Shown: piece by piece, positions 14,089 through 22,316 of the stretch
Layout of the letters: each line of letters begins with the position of its first letter
Position numbering within the stretch: position 1 is the stretch's first letter
Source of the DNA: an uncultured Pelagibacteraceae bacterium
GTDB lineage: Bacteria; Pseudomonadota; Alphaproteobacteria; Pelagibacterales; Pelagibacteraceae
Reading direction: 5' to 3'
DNA length: 64,000 nt
NCBI GenBank assembly: GCA_902606105.1
Contig: CACLFK010000003.1
Location: 24,972-88,971, forward strand
Program-made: the position numbers and the translations under genes
Notes under the pieces: generated by a model
What the model was told of the DNA's origin: nothing
Seen by the model: the letters and a program-made list of their open reading frames with translations, nothing else
Database searches by the model: none

Positions 14089-15750
14089 TTAAATACTTGT
14101 CCTGTAGACCCACTGCTCGTCATAATTTTTTAATTCATCAGGTAGTGGTGCTCCTTGGAACATGCAAATTCTCAACCATTTGTCAGATCGTGGATCGAAT
14201 TTCAAAGCCCCAAAAAATGACAGCTTTAACCTAAGCATATCTATGGGCATTATATTTTTACCAATGGTATTATCTTGTATCTCGGAGTATGGAAATTTTT
14301 CAACAATAAATGCTCTTCTAACAATATGTCTTAGCTTAGAATTTTTAGACAAAAATTCAGCAACCGTGGAACTATTTTTTGTATCTAATAATTTTTTATG
14401 CAGTTTTTTAACATCTCTAGCTATTGCAAGTGGTTGTTCTAATTCAGATCCTCCTTCTTCAAATCTATCAGCTAATCTAGGCTCCTCTTTATTCTTGGAA
14501 ATAAACCAAAAATTTTGTGTATTTTGTTTCTTTTTAAAATTTATTTCTAAAATATTTGAATATTTTTTTTCAATAATATTAATTAAATCTTTGACTGTTC
14601 TGTTAGTTGGAATAGTGAAATATTTATCCTCCTCAGAACTCATCTGACTCACTAACGGATTAGTGATTTCATCATATGGTTCCATCATAATAGAAACCAC
14701 ATACTCAATACACTCCTCACATGCTTTCTCATCTAACCAAAGATATATTTGGTTAAAAGGATATTCGTCTTCAAAATCAAAATCATTATCGATAAAATGG
14801 ATAAATTTTTTTATGTCTTTTAATAAATTTTTAATTTTATTTTGCTGATACTCACTATCAGTATTCCAGCTGGTAATATTTGTTATAGATTTTTTAATAC
14901 AATCAATAAACAATACACTGTCTTTTTTCTTAACAATTTTTATTTCTCTTATTTTTTTTAAGGCAATCTCTCTACTCATTACCCAATTATTTAACAAGGT
15001 TGGGTGATTTACAATAAATGGAGCCATGCCTAATCCTGTAGAATTTCCAATACCTAAATTTTTACAAATCTTTCTATCTAATACAACAGCTTTACTGGGG
15101 TTTTTATGATGAGCGACATGGTTTACTTGATCAAATGTAAATTGTCTAACTAAATAAACAAGCATCATTTCCAATCTAAAAGGTCCATTTATTTCTTCTC
15201 TATTCTTAATTCTAAAACGATCTGCTAAGCCAAATTTTCCAGAACCATATACTGCGGTTGTTCTATACAAATATCCGACATTTGATAGTAACTCTAAATC
15301 TGGTTGTTTACCTTCACTTAATCTTTCAACTACATGATTGAACACTCGAACAGATTTATTTGCTCTAGATAATGTTAACTCTTTAAATGAAAGTCTGCCA
15401 ACTTCCTGCCTGGGTACTTCATTTTTAAGTCTATCAATATCTTTTTGATTAGGAACACCATCATGTAGTGTAAATGCGGCATCCCATTTTGTTGCAATTA
15501 CTCTATCTGATCTTTCGTCATCTTTAATTTTATTTGCAAAACAAACTAGTGAATAAGTTCTTTTATTTTTTCTAAAAGAGTAGACTGCTTCTCCATAACC
15601 AAATCTATCTAAATTAAATAAGTCTCTCTTATATTCCCAATCTTTAAATTCATTAAGAAAGCTTCTTAAAAAAGATAGTTTAGACTGATGAAATGATCCC
15701 AATCTTGATAGTCTCATTATCTTATTAGGATCTCTAAGTTGAACTTTCAT
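14089..15750 (-). CDS. Conserved hypothetical protein, 553 residues
   Basis: A soluble protein with no signal peptide or membrane segment. The N-terminal 270 residues look well ordered and conserved (basic RLSRLGSFHQSKLSFLR start, DRFGYGEAVYSFRKN, and NHVAHHKNPSKAVVLDRK around 205-222). The C-terminal half is more variable and charged. I do not recognise a domain. It sits between the M19 dipeptidase-like gene (2-base gap) and the DUF3726-like gene (4-base gap), so the four minus-strand genes 16718 to 13313 form one unit. A joint role in a multi-protein enzyme or its maturation is possible. Confidence 0.6.
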   Translation of the reverse strand: MKVQLRDPNKIMRLSRLGSFHQSKLSFLRSFLNEFKDWEYKRDLFNLDRFGYGEAVYSFRKNKRTYSLVCFANKIKDDERSDRVIATKWDAAFTLHDGVPNQKDIDRLKNEVPRQEVGRLSFKELTLSRANKSVRVFNHVVERLSEGKQPDLELLSNVGYLYRTTAVYGSGKFGLADRFRIKNREEINGPFRLEMMLVYLVRQFTFDQVNHVAHHKNPSKAVVLDRKICKNLGIGNSTGLGMAPFIVNHPTLLNNWVMSREIALKKIREIKIVKKKDSVLFIDCIKKSITNITSWNTDSEYQQNKIKNLLKDIKKFIHFIDNDFDFEDEYPFNQIYLWLDEKACEECIEYVVSIMMEPYDEITNPLVSQMSSEEDKYFTIPTNRTVKDLINIIEKKYSNILEINFKKKQNTQNFWFISKNKEEPRLADRFEEGGSELEQPLAIARDVKKLHKKLLDTKNSSTVAEFLSKNSKLRHIVRRAFIVEKFPYSEIQDNTIGKNIMPIDMLRLKLSFFGALKFDPRSDKWLRICMFQGAPLPDELKNYDEQWVYRTSI

Positions 15751-15752
15751 GG

Positions 15753-16718
15753 CTAAATTAATTTATAGAAATTGTACCAGTTGTTTCCAAGTATTCCATT
15801 TATCTCTTCATCAGAAAATCCAACTTTTTTAAGTCCTTTGTCGATATTTGAAAAACCCCTCGCGTCTTCAAACCATTGAGGTTGTTTGGGAAAGCCAGGT
15901 TTATTTTTATTACCCTCACCAAAATTTGTACTTTTAGACCATGTTCCATTTCTCATCCATTCAACAACACTATCAGGCTGATTGAGGCAAAGATCAGATC
16001 CAATACCTATTTGTTTAGTGTTCATTATTTCAGCTGTCTTAGCAACCATCTCACAGAAGCTTTCAAGGGTACAATTTGTGTTATCTTTCAAATGATGAGG
16101 ATATAAAGATAATCCAAGAATACCTCCGCTGTCACTTAAAATTTTTAATAAATCAGACGATTTGTTTCTTTTTGCAGGATGCCAAAAAAATGGATTGGCA
16201 TGTGTTATTGCTATTGGTTTTTGACTTAATTCGATTGCTTCGATTGTACTTTTTTCAGCTGAATGTGACATGTCAATTACTACACCCACCCTATTCATTT
16301 CCTTTATGACTTCGCGTCCAAAATTAGTAACTCCACTATCTATATTTTCATAACAACCAGTAGCTAATAATGATTGGTTGTTATAAGTAAGCTGCATAAA
16401 TCGGCAACCTAATTTATGTATTTTTTCAACTAATTTTATATCATCTTCTATAGGAGAACAATTTTGAAAACCAAAAAAAATTGCTGTTTTTTTTTCTTTA
16501 TTTGCCTTTTCTATATCTTTGTAGTCCCAACCTTGGAATATTATATCTGAATTATCATTAAAAAGTTTTTCCCATTTTTTAATCTCAGTTAATAATTCAT
16601 GGTAATCTTCATGATAGACTATCGTAACGTGAACAGCGTCAAGACCTGCGGATCTATTAAACTCGAAGGTTTCTCTTGACCAATTACAATATTGAAGATT
16701 ATCAATTTTAAAATTCAT
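15753..16718 (-). CDS. Membrane dipeptidase (peptidase M19)-like protein, divergent metal site
   Basis: A 321-residue amidohydrolase-fold protein of the M19 (renal dipeptidase) type, seen in VIDMSHS (near 146-152), AITHANPFFWHP (near 172-183) and IGIGSDL (near 238-244). The classical N-terminal HxD zinc ligands are replaced by DNLQYCNWS, and the bridging Glu stretch reads FFGFQNC, with Gln. The two later His ligands remain. No signal peptide is present, so the protein is cytoplasmic. Related dipeptidase-like genes lie beside the dimethylglycine genes in Pseudomonas as I recall, which would fit the methylamine setting here. Activity as a plain dipeptidase is doubtful. Confidence 0.65.
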   Translation of the reverse strand: MNFKIDNLQYCNWSRETFEFNRSAGLDAVHVTIVYHEDYHELLTEIKKWEKLFNDNSDIIFQGWDYKDIEKANKEKKTAIFFGFQNCSPIEDDIKLVEKIHKLGCRFMQLTYNNQSLLATGCYENIDSGVTNFGREVIKEMNRVGVVIDMSHSAEKSTIEAIELSQKPIAITHANPFFWHPAKRNKSSDLLKILSDSGGILGLSLYPHHLKDNTNCTLESFCEMVAKTAEIMNTKQIGIGSDLCLNQPDSVVEWMRNGTWSKSTNFGEGNKNKPGFPKQPQWFEDARGFSNIDKGLKKVGFSDEEINGILGNNWYNFYKLI

Positions 16719-16809
16719 ATTAGTTTAACTCTAATCAATATGTTTTTAAATACTATTAATTTTATTGAAATTTTAAGATAATTTTGAAATAAACCAATTA
16801 CTAATTTTC

Positions 16810-17301
16810 ATGAAAAAAAATAAAAATATAAAAGTTTCAGTCGTTATGGGTAGTCAGTCTGATTATAAGACTATGAAGATGGCAGAAAAAACGCTTAAAA
16901 AAATTGGTGTTTCTTTTGAAACAAAAATTGTTTCAGCTCACAGAACTCCTAAGAGAATGTACGATTATGCTCTAAAAGTAGAACAAAATAATATAGGTGT
17001 AATTATAGCGGGCGCTGGAGGATCAGCACATTTGCCTGGTATGATTTCGGCACTTACCTCGTTGCCGGTTCTTGGTGTACCTATTGAAAGCAAAAAATTA
17101 AAAGGCTTAGATAGCCTTTTATCAATAGCTCAAATGCCAAAAGGAATACCTGTTGGAACACTTGCTATTGGTGAAGACGGTGCAGTTAATGCTGCATTAC
17201 TAGCAGCCTCAATAATTGCAAACCAAAATCCATCTATTAAAAGGAAACTGAGTAACTGGAGATCTAGTCAAACTAAGTCAGTCAAAAAAAATCCTAAGTA
17301 A
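16810..17301 (+). CDS. purE: N5-carboxyaminoimidazole ribonucleotide mutase
   Basis: A 163-residue class I PurE. It converts N5-CAIR to CAIR in purine synthesis. The substrate loop VVMGSQSDYKTM (about 10-21), SAHRTPKRM (about 43-51) and IAGAGGSAHLPGM (about 66-78) are all intact, including the catalytic His of SAHRTP. The gene is followed after one base by purK, as in most bacteria. A lysine-rich start and end are typical of this genome. Confidence 0.95.
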   Translation: MKKNKNIKVSVVMGSQSDYKTMKMAEKTLKKIGVSFETKIVSAHRTPKRMYDYALKVEQNNIGVIIAGAGGSAHLPGMISALTSLPVLGVPIESKKLKGLDSLLSIAQMPKGIPVGTLAIGEDGAVNAALLAASIIANQNPSIKRKLSNWRSSQTKSVKKNPK

Positions 17302-17302
17302 A

Positions 17303-18349
17303 ATGTCTTATATTACTCTTGGCATTATAGGAGGTGGACAGCTTGGTAGTATGTTGGCAATTGCCGCAAAAAAATTAAATGTTAAAACTATAATTTTTTC
17401 TGACGATGCAGATGCCCCAGCTCGTAACTTTTGTAATCAATTTATTTCAGGAAATTATGATGATAAACAAAAAGTTACTGATTTTATTAATCGAGTTGAT
17501 GTTGTAACCTACGAATTTGAAAATATACCTTTTGAAACTCTTAACGAAATAAACAAATTAAAACCTGTTTTGCCTAAACCTTCTGTTAATCGACTTATTC
17601 AACATCGATTGGCTGAAAAAGATTTTATAAATAAACTAAATATCAGAACTACAAGGTATGTATCAGTTGAAAAAAAGTCAGATATAGATGCTTTGGAAGA
17701 TTTTTTACCGGGTATATTAAAGACTACAACACTCGGTTATGATGGAAAAGGACAATATCCAATAAATTCGACCGAAGAGTTAAATTCTATTAATATAGAT
17801 TTTTCCAGTGGATATATTCTTGAGAAACTTGTTAAGCTAAAAAAAGAAATTTCAATAATTATAACCAGATTTAGTAATAATAAATACGAAATTTATGAGC
17901 CCATTGAGAATACTCATGAAGATCAAATATTAAAATATTCTAAAATACCTGCTGAAATAAATGAGAAAATTTTTAATCAATCTAAAGACTGGGCTATGCT
18001 GATTGCAGAAGAACTAAAATATGTGGGAACTATGTGTGTAGAGTTTTTTATTGATAGAAATGATAATTTATATGTAAACGAAGTTGCACCTAGAGTACAT
18101 AACTCTGGCCATCTTACAATTAATTCATACAATGTAAGTCAATTTGAAAATCATGTTAGAGCAGTTTGTGGATTAGAGCAAATACCGTTAAAAAAAATTT
18201 CTAATGCAAAAATGATTAATTTAATAGGTGATCAGATAACTTCATATAGAAATTCTACTAAATCAAAAGATAATGAATTTTTTTTTGATTATTTAAAAAA
18301 AGAGATTAAAGAAAACAGAAAAATGGGTCATATCACAATATTAATTTAA
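17303..18349 (+). CDS. purK: N5-carboxyaminoimidazole ribonucleotide synthase
   Basis: A 348-residue ATP-grasp enzyme that makes N5-CAIR from AIR, bicarbonate and ATP, feeding PurE. Visible: the N-terminal LGIIGGGQLGSMLAIAAKKL nucleotide fold (7-26), the ATP-grasp elements KTTTLGYDGKGQY (near 140-152) and EFFIDRNDNLYVNEVAPRVHNSGH (near 246-270, containing the Mg-binding Glu and Asn). Full length. It ends directly against the GNAT gene (TAAATG). Confidence 0.95.
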   Translation: MSYITLGIIGGGQLGSMLAIAAKKLNVKTIIFSDDADAPARNFCNQFISGNYDDKQKVTDFINRVDVVTYEFENIPFETLNEINKLKPVLPKPSVNRLIQHRLAEKDFINKLNIRTTRYVSVEKKSDIDALEDFLPGILKTTTLGYDGKGQYPINSTEELNSINIDFSSGYILEKLVKLKKEISIIITRFSNNKYEIYEPIENTHEDQILKYSKIPAEINEKIFNQSKDWAMLIAEELKYVGTMCVEFFIDRNDNLYVNEVAPRVHNSGHLTINSYNVSQFENHVRAVCGLEQIPLKKISNAKMINLIGDQITSYRNSTKSKDNEFFFDYLKKEIKENRKMGHITILI

Positions 18350-18817
18350 ATGTTTAAATCATTAGTTGATAATTTTGATAATCCTAAAGTTCATGAACTT
18401 CTTAGTAAACACTTTGTTGAACTTAAAGCAGCATCTCCAGAAGGTAGCGCTCATGTTTTAGATATTCCTGGTTTAAAAGTATCATCAATTAAATTTTGGA
18501 GCTTGTGGCAAAATGAAAACTTAATAGGGTGCGGTGCTCTTAAATTTCTAAATAAGGGTCATGGGGAATTTAAATCTATAAGGATTCATGATAATTTTAG
18601 AAATAAAGGGTATGGGGTCAATGTAATAAATCATTTAATAAATGAAGCTAAAAAACTAAATATTAAAAGACTAAGTATTGAAACAGGTGCTGGAGATTTT
18701 TTTTTACCAGCAAGGAAACTTTTTAAAAAATGTGAATTTAAAGAATGTCAGCCCTTTGCGCATTATAAAGATGATGTAAATTCTGTATATTTGACTAAAA
18801 TTATTAACACAATTTAA
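18350..18817 (+). CDS. GNAT-family N-acetyltransferase
   Basis: A 155-residue acetyltransferase. The acetyl-CoA pyrophosphate loop is RNKGYGVNV (about 83-91) after the strand FKSIRIHDNF. The later IETGAGDFFLPARKLFKKCEF region matches motif B of GNAT enzymes such as YedL/ElaA-like proteins. The acceptor is unknown. It starts immediately after the purK stop, so it is probably the third gene of the purE-purK operon. Confidence 0.85.
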   Translation: MFKSLVDNFDNPKVHELLSKHFVELKAASPEGSAHVLDIPGLKVSSIKFWSLWQNENLIGCGALKFLNKGHGEFKSIRIHDNFRNKGYGVNVINHLINEAKKLNIKRLSIETGAGDFFLPARKLFKKCEFKECQPFAHYKDDVNSVYLTKIINTI

Positions 18818-18845
18818 AAATTTTATTAATTTATAACATATTTTG

Positions 18846-18851
18846 TTGACA
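18846..18851 (+). promoter_or_regulatory. Candidate -35 box of the cold-shock gene
   Basis: A perfect TTGACA lies 82 bases before the cold-shock protein start. I could not find a convincing -10 box at 16-18 bases; the nearest match is TCTAAA at 18865-18870 with only 13 bases between. The call is therefore tentative. Confidence 0.3.
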
Positions 18852-18880
18852 AAACCCTTTAAAGTCTAAACAAAGCCAGG

Positions 18881-18900
18881 ATTACTTAATTATAAGTAAT
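18881..18900 (+). promoter_or_regulatory. Hairpin in the cold-shock gene leader
   Basis: ATTACTTA and TAAGTAAT form a perfect 8-base stem with an ATTA loop, 32 bases before the cold-shock protein ATG. Leaders of csp mRNAs in other bacteria fold in a temperature-dependent way, so this element may affect stability or translation. This is an inference from position. Confidence 0.35.
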
Positions 18901-18932
18901 AAATTAATATAACAAAAAGTAAGAAGATAAAT

Positions 18933-19139
18933 ATGAGTCTACAAGGAAAAGTAAAATGGTTCAATCCAACCAAAGGTTTTGGTTTTATTGAAAGAGAAGA
19001 TAAAGAAAAAGATGTGTTTGTACATGTTTCAGCTGTAAGAGATGCAGGTATGAACGGTTTAGATGAGGGTCAAGCTTTGACTTTCGATGTTGAAGATGGT
19101 CCTAAAGGTCCTTCAGCAGTTAACTTAAAAACTGCATAA
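18933..19139 (+). CDS. cspA: Cold-shock-domain protein
   Basis: A 68-residue CspA-type single-strand nucleic-acid-binding protein. It contains both RNA-binding motifs: KGFGFIE (about 14-20) and VFVHVSAV (about 28-35), with the usual [11 protein letters not shown] start. One such protein usually acts as an RNA chaperone. The gene has its own 115-base leader and stands alone, flanked by stem-loops on both sides. The symbol denotes the family, not a proven orthologue. Confidence 0.93.
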   Translation: MSLQGKVKWFNPTKGFGFIEREDKEKDVFVHVSAVRDAGMNGLDEGQALTFDVEDGPKGPSAVNLKTA

Positions 19140-19151
19140 TTTCACACTTCC

Positions 19152-19205
19152 TATTGGCTGAAATCATTAACTAAATTTTTTCTAATTTATATTTTTCAGC
19201 CAATA
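19152..19205 (+). repeat. 12-bp inverted repeat downstream of the cold-shock gene
   Basis: TATTGGCTGAAA (19152-19163) and TTTCAGCCAATA (19194-19205) are perfect inverted copies separated by 30 mostly A/T bases. It starts 13 bases after the csp stop. It is not a normal intrinsic terminator, since the loop is long and no T run follows the second arm, although T runs occur inside the loop. A small RNA end, an mRNA-protecting stem or a protein-binding site are all possible. Confidence 0.5.
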
Positions 19206-19285
19206 CCGATTAATGAAAATCAACGTTTAAACACAATTATTAATTATAAAAATTGAAATCAAAGTTTATAAATTAATTAAAAATT

Positions 19286-20032
19286 ATGATTGGAATTTTA
19301 GGTGGAATGGGAACTCAAGCAGGGCTTGATTTTTGTAATAAACTTGCAGTCCTGAATAGAGGAAAGATTGACCAAGAATATCCCTTATTTTTACTCTACA
19401 ACAAATCTAATATTCCTGGTCGACCTGAATCAATTGGGTCTCAAACCAAAAATCTTTCTAATAAATCTACAAACAAGAAAAGTAGATTAAAATACGAAAG
19501 AGTTTTAAAAAGTTTACTTAAAGGTTGTAAACTACTAGAGAAAAATAAATGTAAATTTATTGTTATACCCTGTAATACTGCTCACTATTGGTATGATGAT
19601 TTGCGAAGGAAGATAAATATTCCAATTATTAATATGCCTAAAGAAGTATTTGAATTTACAAAAAAAAAATGTAAGAAAAATTCGAAAATAGGACTTTTAG
19701 CAACAGAGGGTACTTTAAAAACTGGAATCTACAACGAGTTTTTTGATAAAGATTATAATCTTTTAAATCCTTCTGAAAATATTCAGAGAAACTCAGTTAA
19801 CAAAGCAATTAAATTCGTAAAAATGGGAAATGTGCGGGCTGCCGAAAAAGCCATCAAACCTGCAATAAGCTATTTAATGGGTATGAAATGTAAAAAAATA
19901 ATTTTAGGATGTACAGAACTTCCTATAGCAATATTTGCGTTTAAATCATTTAAAAATATAAAGTCCTCAAAATTATTTTTAGATCCTAATCTTATTTTGG
20001 CAGAGTCTGCAATGACAAAACATAAAAATTGA
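19286..20032 (+). CDS. Aspartate/glutamate racemase family protein
   Basis: A 248-residue Asp/Glu/hydantoin racemase-fold protein. The two catalytic cysteines are both present: IPCNTAHYW (near 97-105) and LGCTELPIA (near 214-222). The N-terminal GILGGMGTQAGLDF matches the aspartate racemase group. It probably interconverts L- and D-aspartate or a related amino acid for the cell wall or nutrition. A gap of three bases separates it from the next gene. Confidence 0.85.
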   Translation: MIGILGGMGTQAGLDFCNKLAVLNRGKIDQEYPLFLLYNKSNIPGRPESIGSQTKNLSNKSTNKKSRLKYERVLKSLLKGCKLLEKNKCKFIVIPCNTAHYWYDDLRRKINIPIINMPKEVFEFTKKKCKKNSKIGLLATEGTLKTGIYNEFFDKDYNLLNPSENIQRNSVNKAIKFVKMGNVRAAEKAIKPAISYLMGMKCKKIILGCTELPIAIFAFKSFKNIKSSKLFLDPNLILAESAMTKHKN

Positions 20033-20035
20033 GTT

Positions 20036-20476
20036 ATGCAGTCAAAGATTGAAAAGCCCTATGTGCTTAGAGTTGCTGAATTTATTTATTTTAAAATAAT
20101 TGAAATTAAAAGCAAAAGCCCAGAAAGTAATAATATTCAAGCGTTTGAAATATTTATGACATCTAAAGAATACGAATTAATTAGCTCAGGTGAGTTTCAT
20201 GATAAATGGTTTGATGAATTAAAAAAAAATAGCTTTGTTGATAAAATAACAGAAAAAAAAATAACTAGTGAAACTTTAAAATTATTGGAAGTACAAAGAG
20301 AGTCTATGATAAAACTTTTAATGAAAATTCCTAAACTCTATTATACTAAAAGTCATTTCCCACTAGAAATATCTCAAAGAGCCTTTGATCATCTTTGGCG
20401 GGTCTGTGAAAGTTACGAGATGTGGTGTAAGGAAACAAAGCAAGACAAACTAATAAAATTAAATATCTTAAATTAG
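20036..20476 (+). CDS. Hypothetical protein, 146 residues
   Basis: A soluble, helix-rich and charged protein without a recognised domain. Ordered-looking segments are EKPYVLRVAEFIYFKI at the start and RAFDHLWRVCESYEMWCKETKQ near the end. It lies three bases after the racemase gene, so the two are probably co-transcribed. Its stop overlaps by four bases that of the convergent lipoprotein gene. Confidence 0.6.
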   Translation: MQSKIEKPYVLRVAEFIYFKIIEIKSKSPESNNIQAFEIFMTSKEYELISSGEFHDKWFDELKKNSFVDKITEKKITSETLKLLEVQRESMIKLLMKIPKLYYTKSHFPLEISQRAFDHLWRVCESYEMWCKETKQDKLIKLNILN

Positions 20477-20769
20477 TTAGATAACAATTTTTGTCTAGTG
20501 GTTTCTATTCTATTTTCTATTAATTGTTTTAATTTAACGTGAAATTTTTTTTCTTTATTTTTTTCATCAACTTTATCTTTAATATGGGTTATAACATCTT
20601 TACCAGTTTCATTTTTCAATGCTGTATTAGCCCCATATTGAAGACCTGCTTGAAATGCATTTCCTGTAGTAGCGACAGTTACTCCTGGTCCTAAGAGGGA
20701 TGTTGTTTGAACACATCCTTCTAAAATTATTAAACTAAAAATTACAAAGAATATTTTAAATATTTTCAT
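20473..20769 (-). CDS. Small lipoprotein
   Basis: A 98-residue protein with a lipoprotein signal peptide (KIFKIFFVIFSLII followed by the lipobox LEGC, Cys at residue 19). A glycine/threonine-rich stretch (GPGVTVATTGNAFQAGLQYGANTA) is followed by a charged, probably helical C-terminal half. It should be attached to a membrane facing the periplasm. No known function. Confidence 0.7.
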   Translation of the reverse strand: MKIFKIFFVIFSLIILEGCVQTTSLLGPGVTVATTGNAFQAGLQYGANTALKNETGKDVITHIKDKVDEKNKEKKFHVKLKQLIENRIETTRQKLLSN

Positions 20770-20878
20770 AAGAAAGTTATTTAATTAATACTTATTTAAG
20801 AATTCAACTCAAGATAGAATTGGTTCAAATTGAGCATTATTATTGAGACTATATTGAATAATTAACTATAAAACAAAA

Positions 20879-21727
20879 ATGGTTAATGTTTTTCCATTTA
20901 TCTTTATTCTACTATGGTCTTCTGCATTTATTACCACTAAACCAATTATAGATAATAGCGACCCCTTTTCAGCTCTTGCATTTAGATTTGCTATAGTTGC
21001 ATTAGGTTTTTTTGTGTTTTCTATTTATTCTAAAAAAAAAATAATTGTTGATAGAAAAAACTTTTTTGAATCTTTTTTTAGTGGTGTTCTGTTTCATGGA
21101 GTTTACTTAGGAGGTGTTTTTTTTTCAATTTCAAAAGGAATGCCTACTGGGATTGCAGCACTAATAGTAACACTCCAACCCATACTTACAAACTCATTAA
21201 GTGGACCAATTTTAAATGAAAAAGTATCCATAAAACAATGGGTAGGTGTTCTTTTAGGTTTTTCAGGTGCAGTAATGGTTTTGGGTTTTGATATAGGTAC
21301 TGAAATTCCAACTATTGGATTAGTTGCTACAATAGTTGCGTTAATAGCTATAACAACATCAACTATTTGGCAAAAAAAATTAAGTAATAATTTACCTTTA
21401 TCAGTCAGTAATATGAACCAAGCTTTGGGAGGTTTTATTTTCCATATTATTATTGTTATTCTTTTTGCAGAACCTTACATAGATTTTTCAAAAACTTTTT
21501 TAATTGCAATGAGCCATCAAATTTTTTTAGTTTCCTTTGGTGCATTTACAATTTTAATGTTTTTGATTAAAAGAAATTCTGCAAGTAAAACAGTTTCTAT
21601 TTTTTTTCTAATTCCACCTACTTCTGCTTTTATGGCTTGGCTATTTTTAAACGAAAGCCTAAGTAATTTAGATCTTTGTGGTTTTTTAATTGCATCAATC
21701 GGTGTTTATATTGCTACAAGAGATTAA
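20879..21727 (+). CDS. EamA/DMT-family transporter
   Basis: A 282-residue membrane protein with ten hydrophobic segments in two repeated EamA halves, as in drug/metabolite exporters. Typical features are ILLWSSAFITTKPII near the start, ALIVTLQPILTNSLSGPIL around residues 94-112 and FLIPPTSAFMAWLFLNESLS near 241-260, the last closing the second repeat. Probably an exporter of amino acids or metabolites. It faces the methylamine dehydrogenase operon tail to tail with one base between. Confidence 0.85.
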   Translation: MVNVFPFIFILLWSSAFITTKPIIDNSDPFSALAFRFAIVALGFFVFSIYSKKKIIVDRKNFFESFFSGVLFHGVYLGGVFFSISKGMPTGIAALIVTLQPILTNSLSGPILNEKVSIKQWVGVLLGFSGAVMVLGFDIGTEIPTIGLVATIVALIAITTSTIWQKKLSNNLPLSVSNMNQALGGFIFHIIIVILFAEPYIDFSKTFLIAMSHQIFLVSFGAFTILMFLIKRNSASKTVSIFFLIPPTSAFMAWLFLNESLSNLDLCGFLIASIGVYIATRD

Positions 21728-21728
21728 A

Positions 21729-22316
21729 TTATTTCCCTATATAGCCAAATTCTAGCGAAGAATCTGTTATTGAATGATAAATAGATTCACCAAAACTTCT
21801 TAGAGCAAAAATTCTAAATGTGTCAGGATTATCATTTATCATATCAACAATTATGGACATTCCATTAAATGTAGAACTCAGGCAATTATCTTTATAAAAT
21901 TCATTAAAATTAAAAGGACATCCTTTTTTTAAAACTTCCTTTGCATCATCACCTTCCAACTCAATAATTGATTTTGAATGAGAAATATCAGTAATTGCAA
22001 AATCTTTCTCTTCAAACTTTTTGTCGATTTCAGAGACAACTTCTATTCGAGTTGTAATAACTAACCAATTTCTCGGTCCATTCCAAAGAATTCGGGTATT
22101 TTCATTGTTTTCCACTAATAGTGGTTTTGAACTTAAATTTAAATTATCTAATTTAATTTCTTCACATACAACATTAGAATTTTTATGTTGAACAATCTGA
22201 GTAATAAATACGTTTTTTATTTCTGAAATTTTAATTAAATCTTTTTCATTTTTTCCTTCATAATCTCCAAATTGTCCTTTTTGATGAACATTTTCTAAGG
22301 CTGATATTGAGCTCAT
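21729..22316 (-). CDS. soxG: Sarcosine oxidase / N-methylglutamate dehydrogenase, gamma subunit
   Basis: A 195-residue protein of the SoxG/MgdD type, a small GcvT-related subunit. Visible: [16 protein letters not shown] (near 74-89), [22 protein letters not shown] (near 108-129), and the closing [17 protein letters not shown]. It completes the heterotetramer and overlaps the alpha gene by four bases. The operon order beta-delta-alpha-gamma is shared by soxBDAG and by the N-methylglutamate dehydrogenase genes mgdABCD, so the name is ambiguous. The gene setting (tmm, tdm, gmaS-like) favours N-methylglutamate. Confidence 0.75.
   Translation of the reverse strand: MSSISALENVHQKGQFGDYEGKNEKDLIKISEIKNVFITQIVQHKNSNVVCEEIKLDNLNLSSKPLLVENNENTRILWNGPRNWLVITTRIEVVSEIDKKFEEKDFAITDISHSKSIIELEGDDAKEVLKKGCPFNFNEFYKDNCLSSTFNGMSIIVDMINDNPDTFRIFALRSFGESIYHSITDSSLEFGYIGK

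Noticed and set aside
14085-14123. Longer start for the DUF3726-like gene
   Set aside because: It overlaps the upstream gene by 35 bases and adds a Ser/Gly/Thr stretch unlike the family start MKSLSEIE.
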